Shown: positions 46,231-55,568, counted from the first letter of the stretch. The stretch: 64,000 bases of DNA from Microbacterium aoyamense (GCF_023155855.1 NZ_JAKNUT010000004.1:372001-436000), one strand, 5' to 3'. Notes: a model not told the origin generated them from the letters alone. A program made the numbers and translations.

Positions 46231-48213
46231 GTGACCGCGCGGCGCGTCGCGCGCGTCCTGCTCGATTCCCCCCTTCCTCAGCTCGACCGGCTGTTCGACT
46301 ACGCGATCCCCGCGTCCCTCGTGTCCGAGGTCGCACCCGGGGTCCGGGTGAAGGTGCCCTTGCGCAGCGCCGGACGCATGGTCGACGCGTTCGTCGTCGA
46401 GGTGGGCGAGCAGGATGACGCGGACCGCCCGCTCTCCGAGCTCGACACCGTGATCTCGACCGTGCCGGTGCTCACGCCGGGCCTCTACGCGCTCGCGCGC
46501 CGCGCGGCCGATCGCGCCGCCGGGTCGGCGAGCGACATCCTCCGCCTCGCGATCCCCAAGCGCATGGTCCGTGCCGAGAAGGCGTGGCTCGCGAACCCGC
46601 TGACCGCGGCGCCGGTCGTCGACGAGGACGCCGCGACTCGAGCATCCCTCGTCCTCGCCGATTTCCCCGGCCTCGAAGACGCGATCCTCGACGCCGGGCG
46701 CGTCGCACTCGACGCACCGCCCCGGCTCGCACAGCCGTCGCTCGGCGCGTGGGCCGAGCTGCTCGCGGCGGCCGCTGTCCGCACCCTCGCGGCAGGGCGC
46801 AGCGCCGTGATCGTCGTGCCCGACCATCGCGATCAGGCGCAGGTCGCGTCCGCTCTCGCGGCGTGGGCCCCCGACGGGTCCGTGGTCGAGACGGATGCCC
46901 GGCAAAGCTCGCCCGCCCGCTACGCCGCCTTCCTTCGGACGCTGTCGGACGCGCCCTGCATCGTTCTCGGCAATCGCTCCGCCGTCTATGCACCGGTGCA
47001 CGACATCGGACTCGTCGCTCTCTGGGACGACGGGGATCCCCTCCTGTCCGAGCCGCTGAGTCCCGGCGTGCATGCGCGGGACGCCGCGCTCGTCCGGCAG
47101 GAGCTCGACGGCTGTGCGCTGCTCTTCGCAGGGCACACGCGGACCTCCGACGTCGAGCGGCTCGTGGGCGTGGGGTGGGTGCGAGAACTCCCTGCGCAAC
47201 GGCGAACGAGTCCCCGGGTGGTCCTCAGCGCGACGCGCGAGGGGGAGTCCCGGGGCGCCCGCGTTCCGTCATCCGCGTTCGCCGCCGCGCGCGGGGCGCT
47301 CGAGTCCGGGCCCGTGCTCGTGCAGGTCGCGCGACCGGGGTACGCCCCCGTGCTCGTGTGCGCCGAATGCCGGCATCCCGCCCGGTGCCGCCACTGCGGC
47401 GGTCCGCTGCACGCCCGCGCCGCCGGCGCGGTGCCGGTCTGCACGTGGTGCGGCCGCTCGGCGAGCGGGTGGACGTGCGCCGACTGCGGGTCCGACAAGG
47501 TGCGCATGGTCTCGTCGGGCAGCGAGCGCACGGCCGACGAACTCGGTCGCGCGTTCCCCGGCACACGCATCATCGTCGCGGACGGCGAGCACCCCGTGCT
47601 CCACGTCGACGCGAAGCCCGCCCTCGTGATCGCGACGCGCGGCGCCGAACCCATCGCCGAGGGCGGCTATCGCGCCGTCATCCTGCTCGACGGCGACCGG
47701 ATGCTCCAGGCCGACGATCTGCGCATCGGCGAGTCGTGCCTGCGGTGGTGGTCCAACGCCGCCGCCCTGGCGGCCCCGCGCGCACCCGTGCACCTCGTCG
47801 GCGTCGCCGGCCCCGTCGCGCGCGCCCTCGCGACGTGGACCCAACCCGCCTACGCGCGCGCCGAGCTCGAGGACCGCATCCCGCTCCGAATGCCTCCGGC
47901 CGTCCGCGTCGCCTCGATCGACGGTGATCGGGTCGCCGTCGACACCGCCCTCACAGCACTGCGCGAAGGCGTGCCCGAGGTCGACCCGACCTGGGTGCTC
48001 GGACCTGTTCCGACCGAGAACGGCGCACGGGCGCTCGTGCGCTTCGACTACTCCGCAGGCTCCAAGGTCACCGACGCGCTGCGCGCCTCGGTGATCGCGG
48101 ACGCCCTTGCGGCGCGCCGGGCGAACAAGGGCCGCCGCCAGCCCCAGGGCAGACCCCAGGCGCCCCGCAATACACTCAGAGTGCGGGTCGACGTGCCCGA
48201 TCTCGACCTCTAA
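46231..48213 (+). CDS. priA: PriA-like primosomal protein, ATPase motifs lost
   Basis: The 660-residue protein aligns in layout with the replication restart helicase PriA but lacks helicase chemistry. No P-loop (GxGKT) is present where expected, near residues 170-180, which read LGAWAELLAAA. The DEEH box is replaced by DDGD (266-269). The N-terminal DNA-binding part (LLDSPLPQLDRLFDYAIP) and the zinc-binding cluster are kept, with Cys at 377, 380, 386, 389, 404, 407, 416 and 419. Such degenerate PriA is known from Actinobacteria. It probably acts as a structural DNA-binding factor. GTG at 46231, one base after metK. Confidence 0.88.
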   Translation: MTARRVARVLLDSPLPQLDRLFDYAIPASLVSEVAPGVRVKVPLRSAGRMVDAFVVEVGEQDDADRPLSELDTVISTVPVLTPGLYALARRAADRAAGSASDILRLAIPKRMVRAEKAWLANPLTAAPVVDEDAATRASLVLADFPGLEDAILDAGRVALDAPPRLAQPSLGAWAELLAAAAVRTLAAGRSAVIVVPDHRDQAQVASALAAWAPDGSVVETDARQSSPARYAAFLRTLSDAPCIVLGNRSAVYAPVHDIGLVALWDDGDPLLSEPLSPGVHARDAALVRQELDGCALLFAGHTRTSDVERLVGVGWVRELPAQRRTSPRVVLSATREGESRGARVPSSAFAAARGALESGPVLVQVARPGYAPVLVCAECRHPARCRHCGGPLHARAAGAVPVCTWCGRSASGWTCADCGSDKVRMVSSGSERTADELGRAFPGTRIIVADGEHPVLHVDAKPALVIATRGAEPIAEGGYRAVILLDGDRMLQADDLRIGESCLRWWSNAAALAAPRAPVHLVGVAGPVARALATWTQPAYARAELEDRIPLRMPPAVRVASIDGDRVAVDTALTALREGVPEVDPTWVLGPVPTENGARALVRFDYSAGSKVTDALRASVIADALAARRANKGRRQPQGRPQAPRNTLRVRVDVPDLDL

Positions 48214-48220
48214 GGACCCC

Positions 48221-49135
48221 ATGCGCCTCGTCTTCGCGGGCACCCCCGCGCCCGCCGTGCCGTCGTTGCGCGCCCTCGCGGCGCGCGGCCACGACCTCCG
48301 TCTCGCGGTGACGCGCACCGACGCGCCACTCGGTCGCAAGCGCGTCCTGACGCCGTCGCCGGTCGCCGTCGCGGCGAATGAGCTCGGCATCGAGGTCGTC
48401 CGCGCCGATCGTCTCGACGCCGACGTCACGGCGCGCATCGCGGCGGAGGAGCCCGATCTCGGCGTCATCGTCGCGTATGGCGGGCTCGTGCGCGAGCCGC
48501 TCCTGTCGACGCCGCGTCTCGGATGGATCAATCTGCACTTCTCGCTTCTTCCGCGGTGGCGGGGCGCCGCACCCGTGCAGCGCGCGATCATCGCCGGCGA
48601 CCGCACGACCGGTGCGAGCGTCTTCCAGCTCGTCGCCGAACTCGATGCCGGGGAAGTCTTCGGCGAGATCGAGCTGCCCGTTCCCGCGGCGGCGACGGCG
48701 GGCGAGCTGCTCGACGAACTCGCGATCGCGGGTGCCGACCTGCTGGCCGAGGTCGTGGCATCCCTCGCCGATGGCTCCGCTGTCGCAACCGCGCAGGCGG
48801 GCGACCCGACCTACGCCCACAAGCTCGGCGACGACGACGGCCGAATCCGATGGGACGAGCCGCAGACCGCCGTTCTCGACCGCATCCGCGGCGTGACGCC
48901 CGAACCCGGCGCACACACGACGATCGACGGCGCGCGGCTCAAGGTGCTCGCGGCATCCGCAGCCGAGGGCGCCCTCGCTCCCGGCGCGATCGCCGGCGAC
49001 GGCAAGCGAGTGCTCGTCGGGACGGCGACCGACCCCGTCGTGCTCGTCACGGTGCAGCCCGCCGGCAAGGGCGCGATGCGCGCCGCGGATTGGTGGCGCG
49101 GCCTGCGCGATGCACCGGCGGAGGTCGGCACGTGA
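48221..49135 (+). CDS. fmt: Methionyl-tRNA formyltransferase
   Basis: Fmt formylates initiator Met-tRNA. The 304-residue protein has the formyltransferase core with VFAGTPAPAVPSLRAL, WINLHFSLLPRWRGAAPVQRAI (Asn and His of the active site) and AELDAGEVF (Asp), and a C-terminal OB-like domain with RIRGVTPEPGAHTTIDG. The peptide deformylase gene often near fmt is not present. ATG is 7 bases past the priA-like gene. It overlaps rsmB by 4 bases. Confidence 0.95.
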   Translation: MRLVFAGTPAPAVPSLRALAARGHDLRLAVTRTDAPLGRKRVLTPSPVAVAANELGIEVVRADRLDADVTARIAAEEPDLGVIVAYGGLVREPLLSTPRLGWINLHFSLLPRWRGAAPVQRAIIAGDRTTGASVFQLVAELDAGEVFGEIELPVPAAATAGELLDELAIAGADLLAEVVASLADGSAVATAQAGDPTYAHKLGDDDGRIRWDEPQTAVLDRIRGVTPEPGAHTTIDGARLKVLAASAAEGALAPGAIAGDGKRVLVGTATDPVVLVTVQPAGKGAMRAADWWRGLRDAPAEVGT

Positions 49136-50502
49136 GCCGCGTGCAGCCCGCGCGGCGCGTCGCGTACGACACGCTCCGCGCCGTTCACGAGTCCGACGCC
49201 TACGCGAATCTGCACCTGCCGACGGCGATCGCCCGCGCCGGCCTGAATCCCGCCGACGCGGGACTCGCGACCGAGCTGGCGTACGGCACGCTGCGACGCC
49301 AGGGCACGTACGACGCCGTCATCCAGATCGCCGCCGACCGCGCGGTGCACGACATCGATCCCGCCGTGCTCGACGCCCTCCGGCTCGGCGTGCACCAGCT
49401 CCTCTCGACGCGCGTCGCATCGCACGCCGCCGTCAACGAGTCGGTCGAGATCGCGCGCGAAGCCGGCAGCCGGGGCGCCGCGGGCTTCACGAACGCCGTG
49501 CTGCGGCGCGTGTCGCGCGATACGCCGGGGGAGTGGATGCAGCGCATCGCCGACGGCGCGCGCTCAGACGACGAGCGCCTCGGGCTCGTGACATCGCACC
49601 CGGTCTGGATCGTGCGGGCGCTGCGTCGGGCGCTCGCGGCGGAGGGTCGGGCCGACGAGCTCGAACAGCTGCTCGCGGCCGACAACGACGCGCCACGGGT
49701 GACGATGGCCGCTCTGCCCGGTCTCGCCGAGGTGCCCGAGAGCGCTGTCCGCACGCCGTACTCGCCGTTCGGATTCCGGCTCGGCGGCGGCGACCCCGAG
49801 TCCTCCATCCGCGCGTCCGAGGGGCGCCTGCGGGTGCAGGACGAAGGCTCGCAGCTCGCCGCGCTCGCCCTCGTGCACGCGACGCCGATCGAGCAGGGCG
49901 AGCGCTGGCTCGACCTGTGCGCGGGCCCGGGCGGCAAGACGGCCCTGCTCGCGGCCGAGGCGATCGGGCGCGGCGCGCGCCTCGACGCGAACGAGATCAC
50001 ACCCGCGCGTGCCGGACTCGTGCGGCAGGCGCTCGCGGCAGTGCCGCTCGAGGTCGAGGTCGCCGAGCGCGACGGCCGGGAGTATGCGGCGGAGCATCCT
50101 GGCGTGTACGACCGCATCCTGGTCGACGCGCCGTGCACGGGGCTCGGCGCAATGCGCCGTCGCCCCGAGGCGCGCTGGCGCAAGGCCCCCTCCGACGTCC
50201 CCGAGCTGTCCGAGCTGCAGCGCGAACTGCTCTCTAGCGCGATCGGTGCGCTCAAGCCGGGCGGCGTCGTCGCGTACGTCACCTGCTCGCCGCACCTCGC
50301 CGAGACGGCGGGCGTCGTCGCCGAAGTGCGTCGCGAATGGGGCGAGGCGATCGAAGAGATCTCGGCGCGGGATGCCGTGGCCTCGGCATCCCGCATCGAT
50401 CCCAGCATCCTGCCCCAGATCGACGGCTCGGGTCGCGCGCAGCTGTGGCCGCACCGGCACGGCACCGACGCGATGTCGATCTCGCTCCTGCGCCGCGTCT
50501 GA
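49132..50502 (+). CDS. rsmB: 16S rRNA (cytosine-967-C5)-methyltransferase RsmB
   Basis: RsmB (Sun/Fmu) makes m5C in 16S rRNA. The 456-residue protein has an N-terminal NusB-like RNA-binding domain (RRVAYDTLRAVHESDAYANL, ELAYGTLRRQGTYDAVI, NESVEIAREAGSRGAAGFTNAVLRRV in part) and a C-terminal SAM methyltransferase domain. The SAM site is LDLCAGPGGKTALLA, and the two catalytic Cys are in VDAPCTGLGAMRRRPEARWR (core DAPCTGLG) and YVTCSPH. GTG start overlaps fmt. Confidence 0.94.
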   Translation: MSRVQPARRVAYDTLRAVHESDAYANLHLPTAIARAGLNPADAGLATELAYGTLRRQGTYDAVIQIAADRAVHDIDPAVLDALRLGVHQLLSTRVASHAAVNESVEIAREAGSRGAAGFTNAVLRRVSRDTPGEWMQRIADGARSDDERLGLVTSHPVWIVRALRRALAAEGRADELEQLLAADNDAPRVTMAALPGLAEVPESAVRTPYSPFGFRLGGGDPESSIRASEGRLRVQDEGSQLAALALVHATPIEQGERWLDLCAGPGGKTALLAAEAIGRGARLDANEITPARAGLVRQALAAVPLEVEVAERDGREYAAEHPGVYDRILVDAPCTGLGAMRRRPEARWRKAPSDVPELSELQRELLSSAIGALKPGGVVAYVTCSPHLAETAGVVAEVRREWGEAIEEISARDAVASASRIDPSILPQIDGSGRAQLWPHRHGTDAMSISLLRRV

Positions 50503-50569
50503 TCCGGCGTGTACGCCTGCGGACCTGTGTCGGCGCGTCTTCCGACATCCAGACCCCGCTATCGCGCTG

Positions 50570-50644
50570 CGTGTCCCACCTCGCGCGCTACGTGTCCCAT
50601 TTCTGCTCGAATGCGAACCCCATTCCGAGGTGAACTGGGACACG
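50570..50644. repeat. Intergenic element: two direct and one inverted copy of CGTGTCCCA
   Basis: CGTGTCCCA occurs at 50570-50578 and 50591-50599, and its exact reverse complement TGGGACACG at 50636-50644. The element lies in the 218-base gap between the convergent genes rsmB and glsA. Just upstream are two small inverted repeats: GGCGT-GT-ACGCC, and TGTCGG with CCGACA 8 bases apart, which may terminate rsmB. The design matches the element at 23430-23499, although the core sequence differs. Confidence 0.6.
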
Positions 50645-50720
50645 CCTGCGCAGTCGGGTGAGTCCGCGGTCGCCCGAGCGCTTTCACACGCGGGCGGGCA
50701 GAGAGCGAGCCCGCTGTGAG

Positions 50721-51893
50721 TCAGACGAGGAGCACGAACCCCTCGGGCATCGTCTCGAACTCGGCTTGGAGGGCGACCACCGCGCCCGGGTGAGCGGCGC
50801 CCAGCCCGGTCGCGTCGACCGTCACGGTCGCGCCCGGCGGCAGCTCGTCGCCCATGCCGCGCAGGATCGCGACGACGCGCTCCGTTCCGGCGAATCCGAG
50901 TTCACCGCCCAGACGGACGACGCGCCCGCCCTCCACGGTCTCGAGGGCGACGGCGGGCACCGCGACGCTCTCGTGCGACTCGAGCATGTGCATCCCGAAT
51001 CGTTCGGCGAGCTCCTCGACCACGAGCACGCTGCGCACGGAGTTGCCGTGCGTGTCGAGGCGCGGGCTGAACGCGGCCACGCCGAATTGCGACGGCGCGA
51101 CGGCGAGGAGACCGCCGCTCACGCCGCTCTTGGCCGGGAGGCCGACGCGCAGCATCCATTCGCCCGAGAAGTCGTACATTCCGCAGCTGCCCATGATCGA
51201 GAGCACGTCGCGGGCGACGCGCTCGTCGATGACGCGACGGCGGGTGAGGGGGTTCACTCCGCCGAAGGCCAGCGTCGCGGCCATGACGGCGAGATCCCGC
51301 ACCGTTACGAGCAGGGAGCACTGGCGGAAGTACGCCTCGACCGCCGTCTCGACCTCGCCCTCGAGCACGCCGTGCGAGCGGAGCAGGTGTGCCAGCGCGC
51401 GGTTGCGGTCGCCCGTCGCGGACTCCGACGCGTAGACGGCCTCGTCGACCCACAGCGACCGCCCGGCGAACGCCGAGAGCGTCTCGACGATGCGGGCCGT
51501 GCGCTCGTCGACGTCGCCACCGGGGACGAGGGATGACACGGCGATCGCGCCCGCGTTGATCATCGGATTCGCGGGGCGGCCCGTGCCCATCTCGAGACTG
51601 ATCGCGTTGAACGGCTCGCCGCTCGGCTCGACGCCGACGCGCGCGAGCACCCGCTCGCGACCGAGCTCCTGCAACGCGAGCGCGAGCACGAAGGGCTTCG
51701 AGATCGACTGGATGGTGAACTCCGCCGCATCGTCGCCCACCGCTCGCACGCGTCCGTGCGGACCGACGACGGCGAACGCAAGTCGATCGGTGTCTGCGGC
51801 TGCGAGCTCCGGGATGTAGTCGGCCGGCGCGCCGGCGTCCTGCGGGGCGATCTCGTCGAGGACGTCGTCGAGCAGGGCGGTGATGGGGTCCAC
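50721..51893 (-). CDS. glsA: Glutaminase with C-terminal STAS-like domain
   Basis: Glutaminase hydrolyses glutamine to glutamate and ammonia. The 390-residue protein has the beta-lactamase-like core (about 1-310) with the catalytic SxxK in QSISKPF (Ser63, Lys66), MINAGAIAV, GDRNRALAHL, FSGEWMLRVGLPAKSGVSGG (core VGLPAKSGVSGG). The last 80 residues (VPAVALETVEGGRVVRLGGELGFAGTERV onward, in part) resemble a STAS domain, seen in some actinobacterial glutaminases. GTG start at 51893 lies 6 bases after a TATGTT box on the minus strand, so it appears leaderless. It diverges from rpe. Confidence 0.9.
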   Translation of the reverse strand: MDPITALLDDVLDEIAPQDAGAPADYIPELAAADTDRLAFAVVGPHGRVRAVGDDAAEFTIQSISKPFVLALALQELGRERVLARVGVEPSGEPFNAISLEMGTGRPANPMINAGAIAVSSLVPGGDVDERTARIVETLSAFAGRSLWVDEAVYASESATGDRNRALAHLLRSHGVLEGEVETAVEAYFRQCSLLVTVRDLAVMAATLAFGGVNPLTRRRVIDERVARDVLSIMGSCGMYDFSGEWMLRVGLPAKSGVSGGLLAVAPSQFGVAAFSPRLDTHGNSVRSVLVVEELAERFGMHMLESHESVAVPAVALETVEGGRVVRLGGELGFAGTERVVAILRGMGDELPPGATVTVDATGLGAAHPGAVVALQAEFETMPEGFVLLV

Positions 51894-51899
51894 GCATCG

Positions 51900-51907
51900 A
51901 ACATAAT
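51900..51907. promoter_or_regulatory. Overlapping divergent -10 boxes of glsA and rpe
   Basis: On the minus strand TATGTT (51905 to 51900) is followed by 6 bases and the glsA GTG. On the plus strand CATAAT (51902-51907) is followed by 6 bases and the rpe GTG. The two -10 boxes share four bases, so only one polymerase can open this region at a time. Confidence 0.55.
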
Positions 51908-51913
51908 GGAGCC

Positions 51914-52597
51914 GTGCCCGACGAGAACGGCCGCGAACGCGGCATCCGCATCAATCCCAGCATCCTCGCCGCCGACTTCGTCAACATGCAGGCAGACCTC
52001 GCGCGCATCGCGACGGCCGATTTCGTGCACGTGGATGTCATGGACAATCACTTCGTGCCGAATCTGACCTTCGGTCTGCAGATGGTCGAGCGTATCCAGG
52101 CGACGAGTCCCGTGCCGCTGGACGTGCACCTCATGATCACCGACCCCGAGCGCTGGGCTCCCGGCTACGCCGAGCTCGGAGCCGCGTCGGTCACGTTCCA
52201 TCTCGAAGCGTCGGCTGAGCCGATCACACTCGCGCGCCGGCTCCGCTCGATCGGTGCCCGGGCCGGTGTCGCGGTCAAGCCGGGAACCCCCGTCGAGGGG
52301 CTGTTCGACGTGCTCGACGAGTTCGACCAGATCCTCGTCATGACCGTCGAACCGGGCTTCGGCGGTCAGTCGTTCATGCCCGAGACGATGCCCAAGCTCC
52401 GCCTGCTCGCCGATGAGGCGCGTCGTCGCGGGTCCGAGGTCTGGCTGCAGGTCGACGGCGGCATCGGCGAGTCCACGATCGCCCAGGCCGCCGAGGCCGG
52501 CGCCGACACGTTCGTCGCAGGATCCGCGGTCTTCGCCTCGGGCGACCCCGACAACGCGATCGCGGGCCTCCGCTCGGCCGCGGCGCACGCGCACTGA
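51914..52597 (+). CDS. rpe: Ribulose-phosphate 3-epimerase
   Basis: Rpe interconverts ribulose-5-phosphate and xylulose-5-phosphate. The 227-residue TIM barrel has [29 protein letters not shown] (metal His and catalytic Asp), [21 protein letters not shown], and VDGGIGEST with the second catalytic Asp. GTG start with GGAG close by but also at leaderless distance from CATAAT. The stop is followed by hisE after 67 bases. Confidence 0.96.
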   Translation: MPDENGRERGIRINPSILAADFVNMQADLARIATADFVHVDVMDNHFVPNLTFGLQMVERIQATSPVPLDVHLMITDPERWAPGYAELGAASVTFHLEASAEPITLARRLRSIGARAGVAVKPGTPVEGLFDVLDEFDQILVMTVEPGFGGQSFMPETMPKLRLLADEARRRGSEVWLQVDGGIGESTIAQAAEAGADTFVAGSAVFASGDPDNAIAGLRSAAAHAH

Positions 52598-52652
52598 TCG
52601 GTTCGCCGGTTGCGCGCGGCGTCACGCGGGCATCGGCACCGCCGCGGGTCGC

Positions 52653-52658
52653 TACCCT
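52653..52658 (+). promoter_or_regulatory. -10 box (TACCCT) for leaderless hisE
   Basis: TACCCT is followed by exactly 6 bases and then the GTG of hisE. Confidence 0.45.
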
Positions 52659-52664
52659 AGAACG

Positions 52665-52928
52665 GTGAAGACGTTCGAGACGCTGTACGCCGAGCTCGCC
52701 GCGAACGCGGCGGAGCGCCCCGAGGGATCGGGGACCGTCGCGCAGCTCGACGCCGGCGTGCACGCGATCGGCAAGAAGATCGTCGAAGAAGCCGCCGAAG
52801 TGTGGATGGCCGCCGAGTACGAGTCTGTGGATGCCGCAGCAGAAGAGATCTCGCAGCTGCTCTACCACCTGCAGGTGCTCATGATCGCGAAGGGCCTGTC
52901 GCTCGAGGACGTCTACCGACATCTCTGA
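52665..52928 (+). CDS. hisE: Phosphoribosyl-ATP pyrophosphatase
   Basis: HisE hydrolyses PR-ATP to PR-AMP, the second step of histidine synthesis. The 87-residue protein carries [27 protein letters not shown] with the metal-binding Glu cluster, and [17 protein letters not shown]. It is a stand-alone HisE, as in Actinobacteria, rather than a HisIE fusion. GTG start follows TACCCT by 6 bases. hisG follows after 42 bases. Confidence 0.94.
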   Translation: MKTFETLYAELAANAAERPEGSGTVAQLDAGVHAIGKKIVEEAAEVWMAAEYESVDAAAEEISQLLYHLQVLMIAKGLSLEDVYRHL

Positions 52929-52970
52929 GCTGCTCCCGCATCCTTCCGCCACGAACTGAAAGCACACGTC

Positions 52971-53813
52971 ATGCTGCGAATCGCCGTGCCGAACAAGGGC
53001 TCGCTCGCCGACACCGCCCACGAGATGCTCGCCGAAGCGGGCTACACGGGTCGCCGCGACCCCAAGGACCTGCACGTCATCGACCCGGTGAACGAGGTCG
53101 AGTTCTTCTACCTGCGTCCGAAAGACATCGCGACCTACGTCGGCTCGGGCGCGCTCGACGTCGGCATCACGGGCCGCGACCTGCTCTTCGATGCCCGGAT
53201 GCCGGGAGCCCGCGAGATCGAGGCGCTCGGTTTCGGGGAGTCGACGTTCCGCTTCGCGGGCACGCCGGGCCGCTTCGCCGACCTCGCGGACCTCGAGGGC
53301 GCCCGCGTCGCGACGTCGTACCCGGGCCTCGTCGACGGGTTCCTCGACGAGCGCGGCATCGCGGTCGACCTCGTTCCACTGGACGGCGCCGTCGAGTCGG
53401 CGGTGCGGCTGGGGGTGGCGGATGCCGTCGCCGACGTCGTCTCGACCGGCACGACGCTGCGGCAGGCGGGTCTCGAGATCTTCGGCCCCGTGCTGCTCGA
53501 GTCCGAGGCCGTGCTCATCGCCGGCCCCGCCGACGCCCCGGGCAGCGACACGCTCCTGCGACGCCTGCGTGGTGTCATGGTCGCGCGGCGCTACGTGCTC
53601 GTCGACTACGATCTGCCCGTCGCGCTGCTCGACGACGCCGTGCGGATCGCGGGCGGCATCGAGTCGCCGACGATCTCGCCGCTTCGCGATCCCGAGTGGG
53701 TCGCCGTGCGCGTCATGGTGTCGCGCAAGGAGGTCAACCGCGTCATGGACGACCTCTACGGCATCGGCGCGCGCGCGATCCTCGTGACCGCGATCCACAA
53801 CGCGAGGTTGTGA
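52971..53813 (+). CDS. hisG: ATP phosphoribosyltransferase, long form
   Basis: HisG catalyses the first, feedback-inhibited step of histidine synthesis. The 280-residue length includes the C-terminal regulatory domain that binds histidine ([20 protein letters not shown] onward). Core signatures are [30 protein letters not shown], and the PRPP loop [14 protein letters not shown]. No hisZ is needed for the long form. ATG at 52971 gives [10 protein letters not shown]. hisF follows after 1 base. Confidence 0.95.
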   Translation: MLRIAVPNKGSLADTAHEMLAEAGYTGRRDPKDLHVIDPVNEVEFFYLRPKDIATYVGSGALDVGITGRDLLFDARMPGAREIEALGFGESTFRFAGTPGRFADLADLEGARVATSYPGLVDGFLDERGIAVDLVPLDGAVESAVRLGVADAVADVVSTGTTLRQAGLEIFGPVLLESEAVLIAGPADAPGSDTLLRRLRGVMVARRYVLVDYDLPVALLDDAVRIAGGIESPTISPLRDPEWVAVRVMVSRKEVNRVMDDLYGIGARAILVTAIHNARL

Positions 53814-53814
53814 C

Positions 53815-54588
53815 ATGGCACTCGTCTGCCGCGTCATCCCGTGCCTCGACGTCGCCGCCGGCCGCGTCGTGAAGGGCGTCAACTTCGAGAACCTGCGCGA
53901 CATGGGCGACCCGGTCGAGCTCGCTCGCGAGTACTTCCGACAGGGTGCGGACGAGCTGACGTTCCTCGACGTCACGGCGACGGTCGATGAGCGCGCGACG
54001 ACGTACGAGGTCGTCCGGCGTACGGCCGAAGAGGTCTTCATCCCGCTCACGGTCGGCGGGGGAGTCCGCTCGGCCGAGGACGTCGCGCGCCTGCTCTCGG
54101 TCGGCGCCGACAAGATCGGCGTCAACTCGGCCGCGATCGCACGGCCGGATCTGCTCGACGAGATCGCCGACCGCTTCGGTGCGCAGGTGCTCGTGCTCTC
54201 GCTCGACGTCAAGCGCTCCGCGGCGACGCACTCCGGATTCGTCGTGACGACGCACGGCGGGCGCACCGAGACCGAGCTCGACGCCCTGGACTGGGCCCGC
54301 GAGGCGATCGAACGCGGGGCGGGCGAGCTCCTCGTCAACTCGATCGACGCCGACGGCACGAAGGCCGGATTCGATCTCGAGCTCGTGCGCCTCATGCGCG
54401 AAGTTTCGAGCGTGCCGGTCATCGCGTCGGGCGGCGCCGGTGCCGCCGCGGACTTCGGCCCCGCGGTCGAAGCGGGCGCGGATGCCGTGCTCGCAGCATC
54501 CGTCTTCCACTCCGGTCAGCTCACCGTCGGCGACGTCAAAGCCGCGATGTCCGCCGACGGCATCGCGGTGCGCGAGGTCGCGGCGTGA
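53815..54588 (+). CDS. hisF: Imidazole glycerol phosphate synthase, cyclase subunit HisF
   Basis: HisF makes the imidazole ring with ammonia from HisH. The 257-residue TIM barrel has [19 protein letters not shown] with catalytic Asp12, [38 protein letters not shown], and [12 protein letters not shown]. hisH and hisA are not beside it and must be elsewhere. The stop overlaps hisI. Confidence 0.96.
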   Translation: MALVCRVIPCLDVAAGRVVKGVNFENLRDMGDPVELAREYFRQGADELTFLDVTATVDERATTYEVVRRTAEEVFIPLTVGGGVRSAEDVARLLSVGADKIGVNSAAIARPDLLDEIADRFGAQVLVLSLDVKRSAATHSGFVVTTHGGRTETELDALDWAREAIERGAGELLVNSIDADGTKAGFDLELVRLMREVSSVPVIASGGAGAAADFGPAVEAGADAVLAASVFHSGQLTVGDVKAAMSADGIAVREVAA

Positions 54589-54944
54589 GCGAGTCGATCG
54601 AAGACCGCATCGCGCGCGTCGCGTTCAACAGCGACGGGCTGGTCGCGGCGATCATCCAGCAGTGGGACACCCACGAGGTCCTGATGCTCGGATGGATGGA
54701 TGCCGAGGCCCTCCGCCGCACGCTGACCGAGGGACGCGTGACCTTCTGGTCGCGGTCCCGCCAGGAGTACTGGCGCAAGGGCGACACCTCCGGTCACGCG
54801 CAGTACGTCCGCGGCGCGCGCCTGGACTGCGACGGCGACGCGATCCTCGTGCAGGTCGAGCAGATCGGCGCGGCGTGCCACACGGGCGACCGCACGTGCT
54901 TCGACGCCGACGACCTGGACCCGATCGCGGGGGAGCCGGAGTGA
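54585..54944 (+). CDS. hisI: Phosphoribosyl-AMP cyclohydrolase
   Basis: HisI opens the adenine ring of PR-AMP in histidine synthesis. The 119-residue protein carries [35 protein letters not shown] and the zinc ligands in [25 protein letters not shown] start overlaps hisF, and the gene overlaps the next (Trp-associated) gene by GTGA. In related genomes trpE usually comes next; here it does not. Confidence 0.95.
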   Translation: MSESIEDRIARVAFNSDGLVAAIIQQWDTHEVLMLGWMDAEALRRTLTEGRVTFWSRSRQEYWRKGDTSGHAQYVRGARLDCDGDAILVQVEQIGAACHTGDRTCFDADDLDPIAGEPE

Positions 54945-55540
54945 TCGCGCGCGCGCGACTCCTCTCGGTCGTCGTGACGCTGCTCGCGGGCGCGATCGGC
55001 ATCATCTCGTCGACGCAGACGTGGATCTTCGTGCTGCTCGAGGACGGCATCCATCATCAGCTCGCGGTGCCGGGGGCGGCCGCCGTGCCCGTCCTCGCTC
55101 CATTGAGCCTCGCCGTTCTCGCGCTCGGCGCCGCGCTCTCGATCGCCGGTCTCGTGCTGCGCTACATCTTCGGCGCGCTCACGGTGCTGATCGCGGCCGT
55201 GCTCGCTGTGCTGACCTTCCAGGTCTACGCGCCCGACACCCGGCACGTCGCATCGACAGTCACCGAGGCGACCGGCATCTCCGGGGCCGATGCGGTATCG
55301 GAGCTCGTGGCAGGCGTCTCGACGACCCCCTGGGTGCCGATCACGCACGCCGCCTGGGTCGTGCTGTTCGTCGTCGGGATCTTCATCCTCGCAACGGCAC
55401 GCCGCTGGAAGAGCACGGGACGCAAGTACACGACGGATGCCGCGACCACCGCACCCGCGGCATCCCGCCCTCACGACGCGATCGACGACTGGGACGACCT
55501 GTCCCGTGGCGAGGATCCGACCGCCCGCCCGCTAGACTGA
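54941..55540 (+). CDS. Trp biosynthesis-associated membrane protein
   Basis: The 199-residue protein has four membrane segments ([61 protein letters not shown], and [17 protein letters not shown]) and a charged cytosolic tail. It fits the actinobacterial family named for its constant place in trp operons, of unknown molecular role. A conserved W after the first segment (SSTQTWIFV) is typical. The GTG overlaps hisI. trpE, which normally precedes it, is missing. Confidence 0.88.
   Translation: MIARARLLSVVVTLLAGAIGIISSTQTWIFVLLEDGIHHQLAVPGAAAVPVLAPLSLAVLALGAALSIAGLVLRYIFGALTVLIAAVLAVLTFQVYAPDTRHVASTVTEATGISGADAVSELVAGVSTTPWVPITHAAWVVLFVVGIFILATARRWKSTGRKYTTDAATTAPAASRPHDAIDDWDDLSRGEDPTARPLD
55533..55538 (+). 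promoter_or_regulatory. -10 box (TAGACT) for the HGxxPAAW-trpCBA segment
   Basis: TAGACT overlaps the end of the Trp-associated membrane protein gene and predicts a start near 55545, with GGAGGAA before the ATG at 55569. Confidence 0.45.
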
Positions 55541-55568
55541 CCGCAGCCGCGACTACTCGGAGGAACCC

